A stretch of DNA of 64,000 nucleotides, taken from positions 124,001 to 188,000 of the forward strand of contig JAJIRX010000852.1 in NCBI GenBank assembly GCA_023853785.1. Reading direction: 5' to 3'. The stretch is from Psilocybe azurescens (lineage: Eukaryota; Basidiomycota; Agaricomycetes; Agaricales; Agrocybaceae). This document shows positions 48,866 to 59,913 of this stretch, one piece after another (position 1 is the first letter of the stretch; every line of letters starts with the position of its first letter). A model generated the notes under the pieces. It worked only from the letters and a program-made list of their open reading frames with translations, ran no database searches and had not been told where the DNA came from. A program made the translations under genes and the position numbers.

Positions 48866-51816
48866 ATGCTCTCAGCTTTCCCTGCAGCTCTTCTTCTTTT
48901 ACTCTTCGCACCCCCAGTCTTCTCTGTTGAACCCACATCCCCATTGGACCCCTTTAAGGCTTTATCGTTGCAGAAGCCGCAGCAGCCAAAGAATCCTATA
49001 TGTTGTCTCAAACCCTTGACACCGTTGGAGCCCGTCGATGATGGCGTTCTCCTCTCATTTGAAGAGTGGAAGATGAAACAATTGGCGACCCAATCAGGAG
49101 GAACGACTGGTACATACGATAAGGATTCGAGTATTGGTGCTCCAAAACCAGGAGAAGGGAACACTCTCAATGACGCGGGTAGTACTACCAGCGAGTCGAC
49201 AAGCCCACCTGTCGAGAACCCTGCACCCTCCGGCTTCACCAATCCGGACCAAGTACCCTCGGGTCCTCATTTCAGAGTTCCTTTAACAGATAGGTTCAAC
49301 TATGCAAGTCTAGATTGCTCTGCGCGTGTCCACACGGCCCATCGCTCAGCCAAGTCACCTTCATCTATCCTTTCATCGAAGCGAGACCGCTACATGCTCA
49401 GCCCCTGCGACAAGTCAAAGGAGAATCAATATGTTGTAGTCGAACTATGTGACGATATTCGTATCGATACAGTCCAACTTGCCAACTTTGAATTCTTCAG
49501 TGGGGTGTTCAAAGACTTCACGGTTAGCGTGGCCAAAAATTATGACCCAGAAGGCTGGACACCCGTCGCAACATACCGAGCTAAGAATGTCCGCGGTGTG
49601 CAATCCTTCCACCCTCCTACATCGTTGCGGGATTTCTATCGCTTTATACGCATCGATTTTATCTCCAACTATGGCAATGAGTTCTATTGCCCGGTTTCTC
49701 TCCTACGTGTATATGGACTTACCCATCTTGAAGAGTGGAAATGGGATGTTTGGGAGTTGGAAAGTAGATCTAAACAGGAGGAGCAGAAGCGAAAGAGGCA
49801 GCGCAGCATTGAATTGGGGGCCGTTCCAGAACCACTTGTCGTGCCACTCACCTCTGAACCAAGCACAAACTCAAGTAATGGTGCTACTCCAATCGTTGAC
49901 GTTGAAAAAATCACTACACCCCCGACACAAATGACACAGAGCGTACTGCAGACACCCCTTCCCTTGCTTCGTCACAAAATCAGAGTACCTCTGTTATCCC
50001 ATCAAATAGCCATACTATCCGTCGTGATTCGTCGACTCCCACTGCCAATGAATATCATCAACCCATACCATCCCAAAATGCGAACGACGACTCATTTACG
50101 CAATCCACAGACTTGCATATATTAACACCCAACGTTTCTCCTATACCTTCTCCGTCTGATGCTCATCGCCAGACCCCAAATATACCAACTTCAATTTCTG
50201 AATCTTCATCCACCGGAACATCGCTACCTTCAAGTCCATCACAAGCTAACATTAATGTACCATATACTGTTCCTTCTCCGTCTGATCCTTCGCATGCTAT
50301 GCCTGGAACACCCATCATCATCACCTCTTCGAACACTCCTTCCAGTGCTATCATTCCTGTCCTCCCTTCTTCATCGCATCTGGCCGTTAAAGGCGGCGAG
50401 TCTATCTATCGCACAATCATGAACAGGTTGGCGGAGGTCGAACTCAACCAAACTCTTTACATGCAGTATATTGAACAACAAAACCTCGCCGTCAGAGAGG
50501 CAATCAAACGATTGGGAGAAGATGTAGGCCGATTGGAGGGCATAGTGAGTAATTGAATTTGCTCGAGAAGAGTTATATTCAGAGTTTATGCTAATAGAGT
50601 CGAGCCCAATCTTTAACATACCAACGGACCCTCGCCGAGTGGGAAAAGCAGCGTTACCAAATGGAAATGGAGTATGGCGACCTCATAACGAGGATTGACT
50701 ACCTATCGGAAGAGGTAATACTCCACTTTCCTCCTAAGCCGAGATATAGTTTACGAACGACACCATTTGCAGATTGTTTTGGAAAAACGTCTCGGTGTTG
50801 CCCAACTGTGTCTGCTCCTCGCCGTTCTTATGTTCCTAGGGCTCACTCGAGGGTCCAGAACGGAGGCTATGATCGACCATGGATCCAACAAGCTCAACCA
50901 ATCTGTGAGAGAGTGGGGAAAACGTCATTTCAAGCTCAGTGGTGATTGGACTGGTCGATTCAAGGGAAAAGACCCTGTGGATGCAGGAAAACAAAGCAGC
51001 CGAAGTCGAAGTCGAAGTCGAACTCCGCTGCTGAGTTCCAGACCGAAACCTTTGTCGGTCAAATCCTACCCGCCACATTTACCTCTGCATCTACAAGGTT
51101 TGTGGATCGCCTTTAAAATAGGATCGTCAGCTAACTCATATTCTATCAGATGACGACGGTATGATAGTATTCCCATCTACCTCACGCCCCCACAGAATAA
51201 AAGAACCTCTGGAGACCATACATCTCAACACTGCTCCTCCTTTCGGAGAGAATCAAAATCGACCTCGCAAAATCTCGAATCCTCGTTCTCGTGCTCCTTC
51301 GTTGCGTTCGACACCTGCTGGTCGTCGGAGTTATGTTGTCCACGCGAAAGCTACAACACCTACTGTAGCCAGCTTCCGCCCCCAAATGTTGCAGCGGTCC
51401 AGTTCTCATGGCGTAGCCATACCACAAAGCGGGTCGTGGGGCTCGATGAACGTACCTAAGAGCGCCAAAAAGTGGGCCAGGACAGCGCATTTGCATGAGG
51501 TGAAAACCCCGCGAGTTCTGTTCCCTCCTGCATCCGCGACTTCAGCCTTGGCCGCCCGCAGGTCAAAAAATCGGGAGACGATATTAGTCCAACACGGCAT
51601 GACCGGGATCAGGAACGAACACCGAGAGGGATCGAGTCTGATAGAGAAAATGAGGGCTTCTTTTCGCTGATGGCGGTTAATGGAAAGCAGTCGATCATTG
51701 GTTCAATGCCCCCACCGGCGAATAGCCTTCTGTTCGCTAAAACAGAGGACGATGGGGATCCATGGGTGGATAGTGATACGACTAGTATCGACGGGTTGGA
51801 GGGGTTCGGGTCGTAA
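48866..51816 (+). CDS. SLP1: SLP1/SUCO-type SUN-domain ER membrane protein
   Basis: ER protein of the Slp1/osteopotentia class. Yeast Slp1 acts with Emp65 to protect soluble proteins during folding. The ATG at 48866 gives a clear signal peptide (MLSAFPAALLLLLFAPPVFS). The class-typical LSFEEWKMKQLA follows, then the SUN domain (FNYASLDCSARVHTAHRSAK, RDRYMLSPC, YVVVELCDDIRIDTVQLAN, FFSGVFKDFTVSVA, FIRIDFISNYGNEFYCPVS, LLRVYG). Next are a Ser/Pro-rich linker, a coiled coil (LAEVELNQTLYMQYIEQQ, LAEWEKQRYQMEMEYGD), a membrane span (AQLCLLLAVLMFLGL) and a basic Ser-rich tail. Frame changes occur at C5 49919-49923 and A6 51565-51570; the latter moves the stop from 51670 to 51816. Confidence 0.9.
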
Positions 51817-52676
51817 TCTGGGCAATACCGGCCATTCTACTTCCTCAACCCCTTCAGCGCATTTGTTGATACGTTATCACTACACATACCACCTGTTGCA
51901 TGTTTGGGTATGTCCTCTGCACGTCTCGACTTGATTCCTTGCAAGACACGTCGACCTTTGGTCAGACATCAATCCGGAATACATACGATTGAGTATCATA
52001 TGAGGCCATGAAATGGTGGGCTGGATCTTTATCCGTCTATTATTGACTTTAACCTGTCGATTCATGTGCAAATGGGTAACATGACGAGCTCTTATTTCCA
52101 CTCAACACCCCGACGTTTTGTTATCTCCCTTTTCAAGTCGTCCGATAATTCTGAGATTGGGTTGTTTCAAACCCATGTGTTCGATTGTCGGGATACTTTC
52201 AATATTGCAGTCAGACGATCGACGAAGTACATACCAGTAGTGCGTAGTAGACTTGTATGCAACCCAGCATATCCATCCCAAAATGGTGTTGGCTCGCCAA
52301 GGCGGCTCAACCCTGTTTGTCCGAAACATTCATGATCATAAGTAACGTCGTGAAGCATGTAGAAATTAACAAATCGTACAGGTGAGCTCAGCAACAAAAA
52401 CTAGTGACGATGAACTGAAAATTCTTGTTGTATTTTCAAATCTTTCGAAGCCTCATGACTTTGAACTCTGGATAAGCATCATATGGGTTCTGCTGCTTCT
52501 CTAGACTCGAGTGACATTCCGTGATAGTATCCGATGCCGTCTGGATGATCAAATGATACACGATCAATGGTTTGCTGTAAACTTTGACTTCTTAGTCTCC
52601 TCGGCTCCACTGCCATACAATGGCCCTTGCAAGCCTACGCGTTTAATGACCGCGTGAACCACCTTAAACCTCGAGC
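51817..52676. other. intergenic, SLP1 to hexosaminidase
   Basis: About 860 bp. Overlapping short ORFs on both strands at 51880-52397 are not credible genes. It contains the 3' region of SLP1 and the promoter of the GH20 gene. Confidence 0.4.
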
Positions 52677-52683
52677 TATAAGT
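52677..52683 (+). promoter_or_regulatory. TATA-like element of the GH20 gene
   Basis: TATAAGT, 116 bp upstream of the ATG at 52799, followed by a pyrimidine-rich stretch. Confidence 0.35.
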
Positions 52684-52798
52684 ACAACTACCGGGCTTCT
52701 ACCTCCCTTCTACGAGTTTCACTACAAGCACCCTTCAGTTTACTACCCCTCAATCTTCTCCTGGGGCTGTAGGCATTGCCGCAGGATTGCATTCCAGC

Positions 52799-55109
52799 AT
52801 GCTTCCTCTCACCGTACTTGCACTCTTCTTGACTCTTTCACCGGCATCTGCGCTGTGGCCACTCCCCCGGCAGATCTCCAAAGGCTCTACTGCTCTCAAA
52901 CTTTCACCCTCGTTCAATATCAAGCTTTCTGACATAAAAATGCGCCCAAAGATCTTAGTGACGCTGCTGCGCGTACCTCCAACTATCTCCGCAACGACAA
53001 ACTCCAGGCACTTGTGGTCGACCGCGGCGCATCCTCCGCAGAACGCGTCGCGGCAGCCAAATCGTTAAAGACTCTCAGTGTGTCGCTCGTATCTTCATCC
53101 AAGACAGTCAGGAGCATCTCGCAGGAAGCTATCGCTCCGCTCGAGTCGCGAGTCGAGGGTTATACGCTAATTATACCTGCGGATGGCTCGGACGCGACTC
53201 TCCGGGCCAATTCCACTCTTGGTCTGTTCCGAGGGTTAACCACCTTTGAACAGTTGTGGTATGAGTGGGACGGCAGCAGTTATTCCCTTGAAGCGCCATT
53301 CAACATCGTGGATTCTCCTGCATATGTGCGTATTCGTTGTTATTCTCTTTTAATTTGATACTGATTGAGGCCTCGTACTGTTAGCCTTACCGCGGATTTA
53401 TGTTGGACACTGCAAGGAACTAGTGCGTAGTTGCCTCATCAAAGCTCCAATTCTTTAATTTTAATCTTCCTTCCACATCAGCTTCCCCGTTGCGGATATC
53501 AAACGCACTCTAGACGCGATGAGCTGGGTCAAGGTGAACTTGATTTCAGAGACAGAACTTAGAGCACGAAAATTAAACAAACAGCTATTCAGATCAATAC
53601 ACTTCATTGGCACGTTGTAGATTCCCAATCCTTCCCTTTGCAAGTTCCAGGCTTCCTTGAGCTGTCTCAAAAGGTGCTTACAACGCCCGCTCCGTCTACA
53701 CCGCCTCAGACGTGAAGGGCATCGTAGATTATGCTGCTGCAGTGAGTCACTCGTAACAAGATCGAAAGTCAACCATCTTAATGACTTCATTGATTTCTTA
53801 GCGCGGTATCGACGTTGTCGCCGAGATAGACACTCCAGGTCATACATCCGCGATCTCTAAGTCTTTCCCGGAACACATTGCCTGCCCAGAAGCTTCCCCA
53901 TGGACCCAGTTTGCCAACGGTACAAATATAATTCTGAATGTTTGCTAAATAGATCCCTCATTGATCGCTTCATGCACAGAACCTCCTGCTGGTCAACTCC
54001 GTCTTGCGAATCCTGCCACTGTTAACTTCACGGCCTCTCTGCTCACCTCTGCCGCGTCTCTCTTCCGCTCCAGCTATTTTGGAACAGGTGGAGATGAAAT
54101 CAACCTTAACTGTTATACACAGGACAACCAAACTCAATCCGAGCTCAGTAAGTTGCTCATATACACGAGAATGTAATTGAGTTGAATTTCGATCTAGCTG
54201 CCCAGGGTAAGACTTTGGACGAAGCCTTGGATGCCTTCACGCAAGTTAGCCATAAAGCACTGAAAGCCGTAGGAAAGACTGCTGTCGTCTGGGAAGGTAT
54301 GCATGGTGTCCTTTCAGGATGAAGTATAAGACACACCTTTATTGATATATACTCGGACAGAGATGCTCCTGGTCCATCCAGTGACTCTTGCAAACGATAC
54401 ACTTGTCATGTAAGTGAGCTGTCCTACCTTCGATTAATCGAAGCTCTGTTGACATTGATACGCATTCGCAGGGTTTGGATATCGTCTGATAATGTGGCCG
54501 CTGTTGTCCAAAAAGGATTTCAGGTCATTCACGCAGCCAGCGACTACTTCTACCTCGACTGCGGACACGGAGGCTGGGTCGGCCAGAATCCGTTGGGCAA
54601 TAGCTGGTGTGATCCTTTCAAAACATGGCAGAAGGTATGATATTAGGTATTGCGTTCATTCGCCGGTATTCTGAACTGGGTCTTGTAGGCTTACTCTTTC
54701 GATCCTCTGGCTAACCTGACTACTGACCAACATCACCTTGTCCAAGGAGGTGAGTCGATGGTTGCGGCCAGTCCGCCCTCAGTATGTATGCGCTGACATT
54801 TCAATTAGGTCAACACCTGCTGTGGACTGAACAATCAGGTCCGGCGAACTTGGATAGCATTGTGTGGCCTCGTGCCGCGACTTCTGCTGAGGTATGCTAC
54901 AGCATTGGCATAGCTCGCTACACGCTCTCCCAGAGCTAACTGAAATTTCTGCATAGGTCTTTTGGTCAGGGTCGGGGGGCGACATTGGGGCAGCTCTTCC
55001 TCGTCTTCATGATATTGCATATCGCTTCAACCAACGCGGTGTCAAAGCCATCGCTCTGCAGCCGGAATGGTGTGCGTTGCGACCTGGAGCATGCGATTTG
55101 AATGCGTGA
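52799..55109 (+). CDS. secreted beta-N-acetylhexosaminidase (GH20)
   Basis: Releases terminal GlcNAc from chitin oligomers and glycans, for cell-wall turnover or chitin feeding. A signal peptide (MLPLTVLALFLTLSPASAL) precedes WPLPRQIS, typical of the GH20b domain. The catalytic domain shows YRGFMLDTARN, NTLHWHVVDSQSFPLQ, VDVVAEIDTPGHTSA-like text, the Asp-Glu catalytic pair in YFGTGGDEINLNCY, VVWEEMLL, a WISSDNV segment and LDCGHGGWVG near the active-site tryptophans. Over ten short exons. One base is missing at A5 52936-52940 (KLSDIK, then NAPKDLSDAAARTS) and one at A4 53669-53672 (ELSQK, then GAYNARSVY). The length of about 550 residues is normal. Confidence 0.92.
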
Positions 55110-55551
55110 TTGAGTGGTGGTTGACAATTGTACCGTTGGACTGTTATTTATAGGCCAATATACGTGACGCGTGTCTTCGTTCGAACAAACGGATGCTAAT
55201 TATTCACCTCGGGAGGTCAAGGGAAAATGACACGAGGGTTAGTGTAATCTAGGGATCATGTCTTCTGAATATGATTTCAGAGGCGACCTCACCTTACTCT
55301 AGATGATAGGAAAGCCTCCCGCACGAATGAGAATGGGCTGAAAAGGTCTGTTATTTAACAGAGCTGTAGATGGATAACAGGACTCGATCCTTTTATTAAT
55401 AATTTCCATCATGACTTGCATCCGATACAGAAGAAACAAAAAAAAAGAACCAGAAAAAGGATAACATCAACATATCTATCGGCTGCCATGGGCCTTGATT
55501 ATACTCCATCCATATTTTATCGGGAGCACCTAGAGGCTTCCTAGATTGAGA
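55110..55551. other. intergenic, convergent GH20 and ENTH genes
   Basis: About 440 bp of convergent 3' regions, AT-rich with an A run near 55438-55447. No ORF of interest. Confidence 0.45.
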
Positions 55552-57559
55552 TTACAGGAGGAGATCATCGTCGCCGGCAGACGATGGAGGTGCGCCGTTG
55601 CCAAACCCACCGAATGCAGGCTTAGGTTGTCCAGGCTGTTGGCCTCCCCATAGACCAGCCATCGCCTTTTCCTTTTCCAGGTCCTTGATTGACTTGCCGG
55701 TGCCGGTGCTGGCGGCGGGCTTGGATGACATGGGGCCGCCCATCGAGAGAGACCACAGGTCGTCGAAGTTCGCGCTTTTAGCAGGAGCGGCTGCGGGAGG
55801 CTTGGGTGACGTGCTTGAGGCGGGAGAGAATCCGGATGGCGTAGATTTCATAGGCGCCATGGGAGAGGAGAATTGCCCGGGTTGAGAGTATGAAGGCGTT
55901 TGGCGATGTCCGCCCATGCCCATGCCCATGCCGCTCGAGGCAGCACCGCCACTCATATTCATGCTCATACCCATGCCCATGCCCATGCCCATGCCCATAC
56001 CATAACCAGCAGGCGGCTGTACGAATCCGGTGTTGACAGGTTGCTGAACGGGTGGTGATGGTGAGTTGAGCATGTCTATGAGGGTGGCTTTCCTGGCTGC
56101 ACCCGGGGCGATTGCATTATTCACTTGTATAGGTGCAGCTTGAAAGTCATTAAAATCGTCATCTGTTGTACATTTCATTAGCATTCGATGATCATCAGCC
56201 AACCGGGGGCAATGACTGACCATCAATTCCAACACTTTGATTAGAAACGACTGGCAGAGCTTTGTTCACTGCCACAGGGGGGTGCAGGTGCAGGTGCAGG
56301 TGCTCCAAATGTGTCGTCGTCGAGCCCGCCTAGCAAATCTTCGACTGGGGCCGGGGGAGGTGGTGGTGGTGGAGCTGTGGCTTTCCTCACGGGTGTACGA
56401 ACGGAGTTCGACCTTACGGGGCTGGGAGCATGCGATACTTCGTCGTCTCCAGCATTGTATTCTTCATACCCGCGACGAGTGTCGCTATGAGAGGAGCTGC
56501 CTCCGCCACCTCCTCGACTGCTGCTACCACCGGTGCGATAATCTGTTCACGTTAGTAAGATATATTGACAGACTGCGATAAGAGTATCCTCACCATTGCT
56601 ATAATTGCCGTAAGTTGAACCTCCACCTCCGCCCAAGCTATCACTTCCGAAGCCACCATATCGCCCGCCTCCACTGGACTCAAAGTTCACGCCGTCATTA
56701 CCAACACCAATATATTTGCTTTTATTGGCCTTGGCCTTTCGACGCTCTGCCCGTATTTTTTCTACATCGGAGAGTAATTCAACAAGTTCCCGAGAACGGT
56801 TGCGGACTACGCAAAGAAACCATAAGTTGATCAAATCGAGTAATTAAATTGGTGGGGTACGTGCCATTAATTCCTTCGTCTTTTCCTTTGTCGTCAATGT
56901 AATGGAAATTTCTGAGCATCTTAAGAGTCGATATGTGAGATCGAGCATCATCGACGACACGTTCTGATCCATGTTTGATGAGATATTCAAGAAGTTGGAG
57001 GGCCTATTTGTGCGTTAGTAATGTGAACAAATATCTGTCAGATGTATACAAACCTTGTAAATTTGGCGCCATTGTCGGGCCTCTTTCTCCATGAATCGTG
57101 AGTAGATGCTGGGCATGATCTCATTGAAGTATTGGCTAAATTGCGGAAGAAATTAAAAACATTGTGCGGTTACAAGAAATCCTATACCCACAAGTGGAAA
57201 GTTCTATATTTCATTTCTAGGTTAGAATGGTCAGAAAGAATTTGAGCGATGCTTATGCATACCCTTGAGCGATCTCTTGCATCAGCGTTGAGCTTGCACC
57301 CCTGGAGCGAGAGATCAGGAATCAAGTCACATTTATACTAAGTAGAGTTACACACCAAGGATCGTCGTTGGTCGCTTCCCTAACTTTTGCCTCCATCTCA
57401 CTGACATTCAGGACGACGTTCTTCGCCTAAGCCCAACCTCGTCAGCACAAGCCTCCTCCTAATGAAAGCACTAAAGGCACGGACCTGGTTGTACATGCTC
57501 TTGATATCATAAAGCGTGATGTTTTGCAAAGTAGACGAGAGAGATTCGAGTTTGTCCAT
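55552..57559 (-). CDS. ENTH-domain clathrin adaptor (epsinR/Ent3-like)
   Basis: Trans-Golgi/endosome clathrin adaptor. The ATG at 57559 opens an ENTH domain: MDKLESLSSTLQNITLYDIK, VLNVSEMEAKVREATNDDPW, GASSTLMQEIAQG, KALQLLEYLIKHGSERVVDD and NRSRELVELLSDVEKIRAER. A disordered tail carries Gly/Ser- and Pro-rich stretches, DLLGGLDDD (clathrin-box-like), DDDFNDFQ (gamma-ear type), a Gly-Met repeat, FDDLWSLS and a terminal GDDDLLL. These motifs place it with Ent3/CLINT1 rather than plasma-membrane epsins; no UIM was noticed. Nine or more exons. One base is missing from the run at 56277-56282 (APAPP, then VAVNKALPVVSNQ). A CACGTG box is 120 bp upstream. Confidence 0.88.
55913..56002. repeat. CCCATG hexanucleotide repeat
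   Basis: Two blocks of CCCATG units (about 55913-55932 and 55969-56002, with CCCATA variants) inside the ENTH gene, encoding alternating Gly-Met on the minus strand. The unit is 6 bp, so length changes keep the frame. Confidence 0.8.
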
Positions 57560-58173
57560 GATGACCGACTATAACTCTGGGAAGAGCAGCAAAGGCTTTA
57601 TTAGTTATTCGTTCTGGTCAACCTTCACCTCGGCACTGACGGTCGCGTTGCGGCCGTGACCTGTCACCGCTATCTAGTCACGTGTTTTCAGTCAGGGGCA
57701 CCTAAAGACAATGGACTCTGAAGGCTTTGAGTTTGGAATAGGCTTTCAAGCAATTTTTGTTGCGATAATTCAGACAGGGAATAGGTACATGCGCCAATAA
57801 TATCTCAGAGCCTCCTCTTAATGTGCAAACAAGCGCCGAAAAAAAGCCAGACCAGCCAGACTGGTGCATATATTTTTGATTTAACAAACCCGCTAGAACG
57901 AATATGAACTTCAATCGTGTTCCAGCTTGCGGCTTCATAAAATTTGTAGCAGTTAAACTGTCGTTGAAGAGCAGGTGGATACGTCCCCGAGAGATCCGTG
58001 AAGACCAAAGATGAGTTCAATCGGATTTAGAAGTCCTACGATTTACATATATATTAAAATAGAGTTGTTCTTTTTCACCCAACTGTACGTTTGTCTGATA
58101 CGCATACATTTTCAAACGCAATATTCACACATAGGCGATATATAGCTGATGGGATCCAGATAAGCATTTAACG
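57560..58173. other. divergent promoter region, ENTH gene and serine-rich gene
   Basis: About 610 bp. CACGTG at 57679-57684. A possible non-coding or short first exon of the downstream gene may lie here (a GTACGT donor at about 58085 and an AG at 58156), but a matching coding exon could not be established. Confidence 0.4.
57679..57684. promoter_or_regulatory. CACGTG box upstream of ENTH gene
   Basis: Reads ACACGTGA on the minus strand (the gene's own strand), 120 bp upstream of the ATG at 57559. Confidence 0.35.
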
Positions 58174-59517
58174 GTGGCAACGACCTATCAGCTTGTTGTA
58201 AATGATGTTGTTGCTGCGTCAAGGGAGAAAAGCCTACAAGAATGGCACCCAAGCAGTACACCCATCCTTGATGGAACAAAAATACACCCTGATCTCAACT
58301 CACTTGCAGAAGAGCTTGAGTTGTCTCACGGGCATAGTCGTCATTTGTATAACCAGGAGTTCGATACAGAACATCTCGAAAACGACACGGCGGTTTTTGA
58401 AGGGCTTCAACCCAGTACAAGAAGTCGACGTTTACAAAAGGAAGCTTATAGAGGGTGCATGGACAATACGGGCCACATATCAGATCAAAATTCGCTTGAA
58501 GAAGCAAAAAACAGCCATGCAGAAGTATATACCAGCATTTCACAACAGGATCAAAAGGAGTCGCATGGGCAAGATGTGATAAACGACAGCCCTTCTCAGC
58601 CTTCAAACATCATTCAGTCAGTAGACGAGTCCGCTGGATATACGAAGGCCAGCACTATCATGAGATGGTCGACATTCGGTAGGCGCCCTGATTCTGGAGA
58701 GCGCAGCACGCCGGAATCCACAAGTCAATCCAGCCTGAGTCAGTCTCAGAGTTTTGTAACATGCCTTCCCTACGCGTCGTCTTCAAGTATCCAGCCTCAA
58801 ACACCCATATCTCAGACACGCTCTGGTTACTTATCAACTCCGCATTCCTGTTCAACCGTATCCAACAACCCTGCGATAGAAACCGACATTCCCTCACCAC
58901 ACACATTTGGCATGCCTACGCCACCACAATCGTCTTCCAAAGGCTCTTCGTACTTCACTTTCAAGGAAGTTCCGCCTCCATTACCTCCACTGAATCATCC
59001 GGCTTTCCAGGAGGTGTCAAACACCATCAGGGTGGCTTCCAACATGCATAAATTTCCAAGTCATCCTGGAGTAGATGAGCATGGCGTTATTCTAGACAGA
59101 TACAGGCGATATACCTACTCTCTCCCGACGTTGGCGCGTCCGAAAAGTATCACAACGTCAAGGATCGGAAGCCCGAAAAGTACCGCGAAGAAGCAGACAC
59201 GACCGAGAGCAAAATCAAGTTCTGCTCGAGAGAGCACCAGTACCAACAAGGAAGATCCCACTTCTTTTGATCCCACTCCTCACCCAAACAAGTTCAAAAC
59301 CCATAGAAAGAATCAAAGCAAAAGCAGCATCGCGAGTAGCAGAAGATCCAGTGCTGAATACAGTGCAAAACAAGCCTCGTCAATCGGACATGAACTGATG
59401 CAAGACGGATGTTGGGAGGTTCAAGTATCCAAGGAGATGGTTCGACTTGCGTTGGGAGAAGGAGTACAACAAAGAGTTGAAACAAAGCCTGCGAACTTGG
59501 AAGACGCGACGTCCTAG
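58174..59517 (+). CDS. serine-rich hypothetical protein, 5' end uncertain
   Basis: A single open frame of about 450 codons, rich in Ser, Thr, Pro and Gln, with no known domain. It contains proline tracts (EVPPPLPPLNHPAF), repeated basic/Ser patches (TTSRIGSPKSTAKKQTRPRA, HRKNQSKSSIASSRRSS) and an ordered-looking C-terminal segment (GCWEVQVSKEMVRLALGEG). No ATG opens the frame: 58174 is a GTG codon, the first in-frame ATG is at 58459, and residues before it also look coding. A first exon upstream, spliced to the AG near 58156, is therefore likely. The composition suggests a phosphorylated, largely disordered regulator or scaffold. No function is assigned. Confidence 0.6.
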   Translation: MATTYQLVVNDVVAASREKSLQEWHPSSTPILDGTKIHPDLNSLAEELELSHGHSRHLYNQEFDTEHLENDTAVFEGLQPSTRSRRLQKEAYRGCMDNTGHISDQNSLEEAKNSHAEVYTSISQQDQKESHGQDVINDSPSQPSNIIQSVDESAGYTKASTIMRWSTFGRRPDSGERSTPESTSQSSLSQSQSFVTCLPYASSSSIQPQTPISQTRSGYLSTPHSCSTVSNNPAIETDIPSPHTFGMPTPPQSSSKGSSYFTFKEVPPPLPPLNHPAFQEVSNTIRVASNMHKFPSHPGVDEHGVILDRYRRYTYSLPTLARPKSITTSRIGSPKSTAKKQTRPRAKSSSARESTSTNKEDPTSFDPTPHPNKFKTHRKNQSKSSIASSRRSSAEYSAKQASSIGHELMQDGCWEVQVSKEMVRLALGEGVQQRVETKPANLEDATS

Positions 59518-59913
59518 TCAAGGCGTGCCTGCTTCCACTTATGGAAGGGCACGAGGCGAAAACGTGGGTTTCTCTTGCACATTTAGTGTCACGATATCGC
59601 CCCCTCACATCCGCAACCGTTCCTTTCATCCTTGTTTTCTTTATTTTTTTTTAAAGCAGTGGACTGGTGAGGCGTCGCGACTAGGCTCTCCCTTTCTTCT
59701 GCAAGGTGAGTCCTGTCTCAGTGGCATCAGTCACGTCAGACTCTTCAAAGACTCGGGTTAACGATCTCTGGTTTGTGGGAATTTTACAGATACCCTCTCA
59801 GATAATTTAACGGATAAGCAAGTATCCAACGATCTTATAGCAAAGGCTCAGGTCTACCTCTGGGCGCAGAGTACCGAGCCTAGCCGCAGAAAAAATATTT
59901 ACGAGACGACGTC
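59518..59913. other. spacer between the two serine-rich genes
   Basis: About 400 bp, same-strand spacer with a T run at 59645-59653. No ORF of note. Confidence 0.4.
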
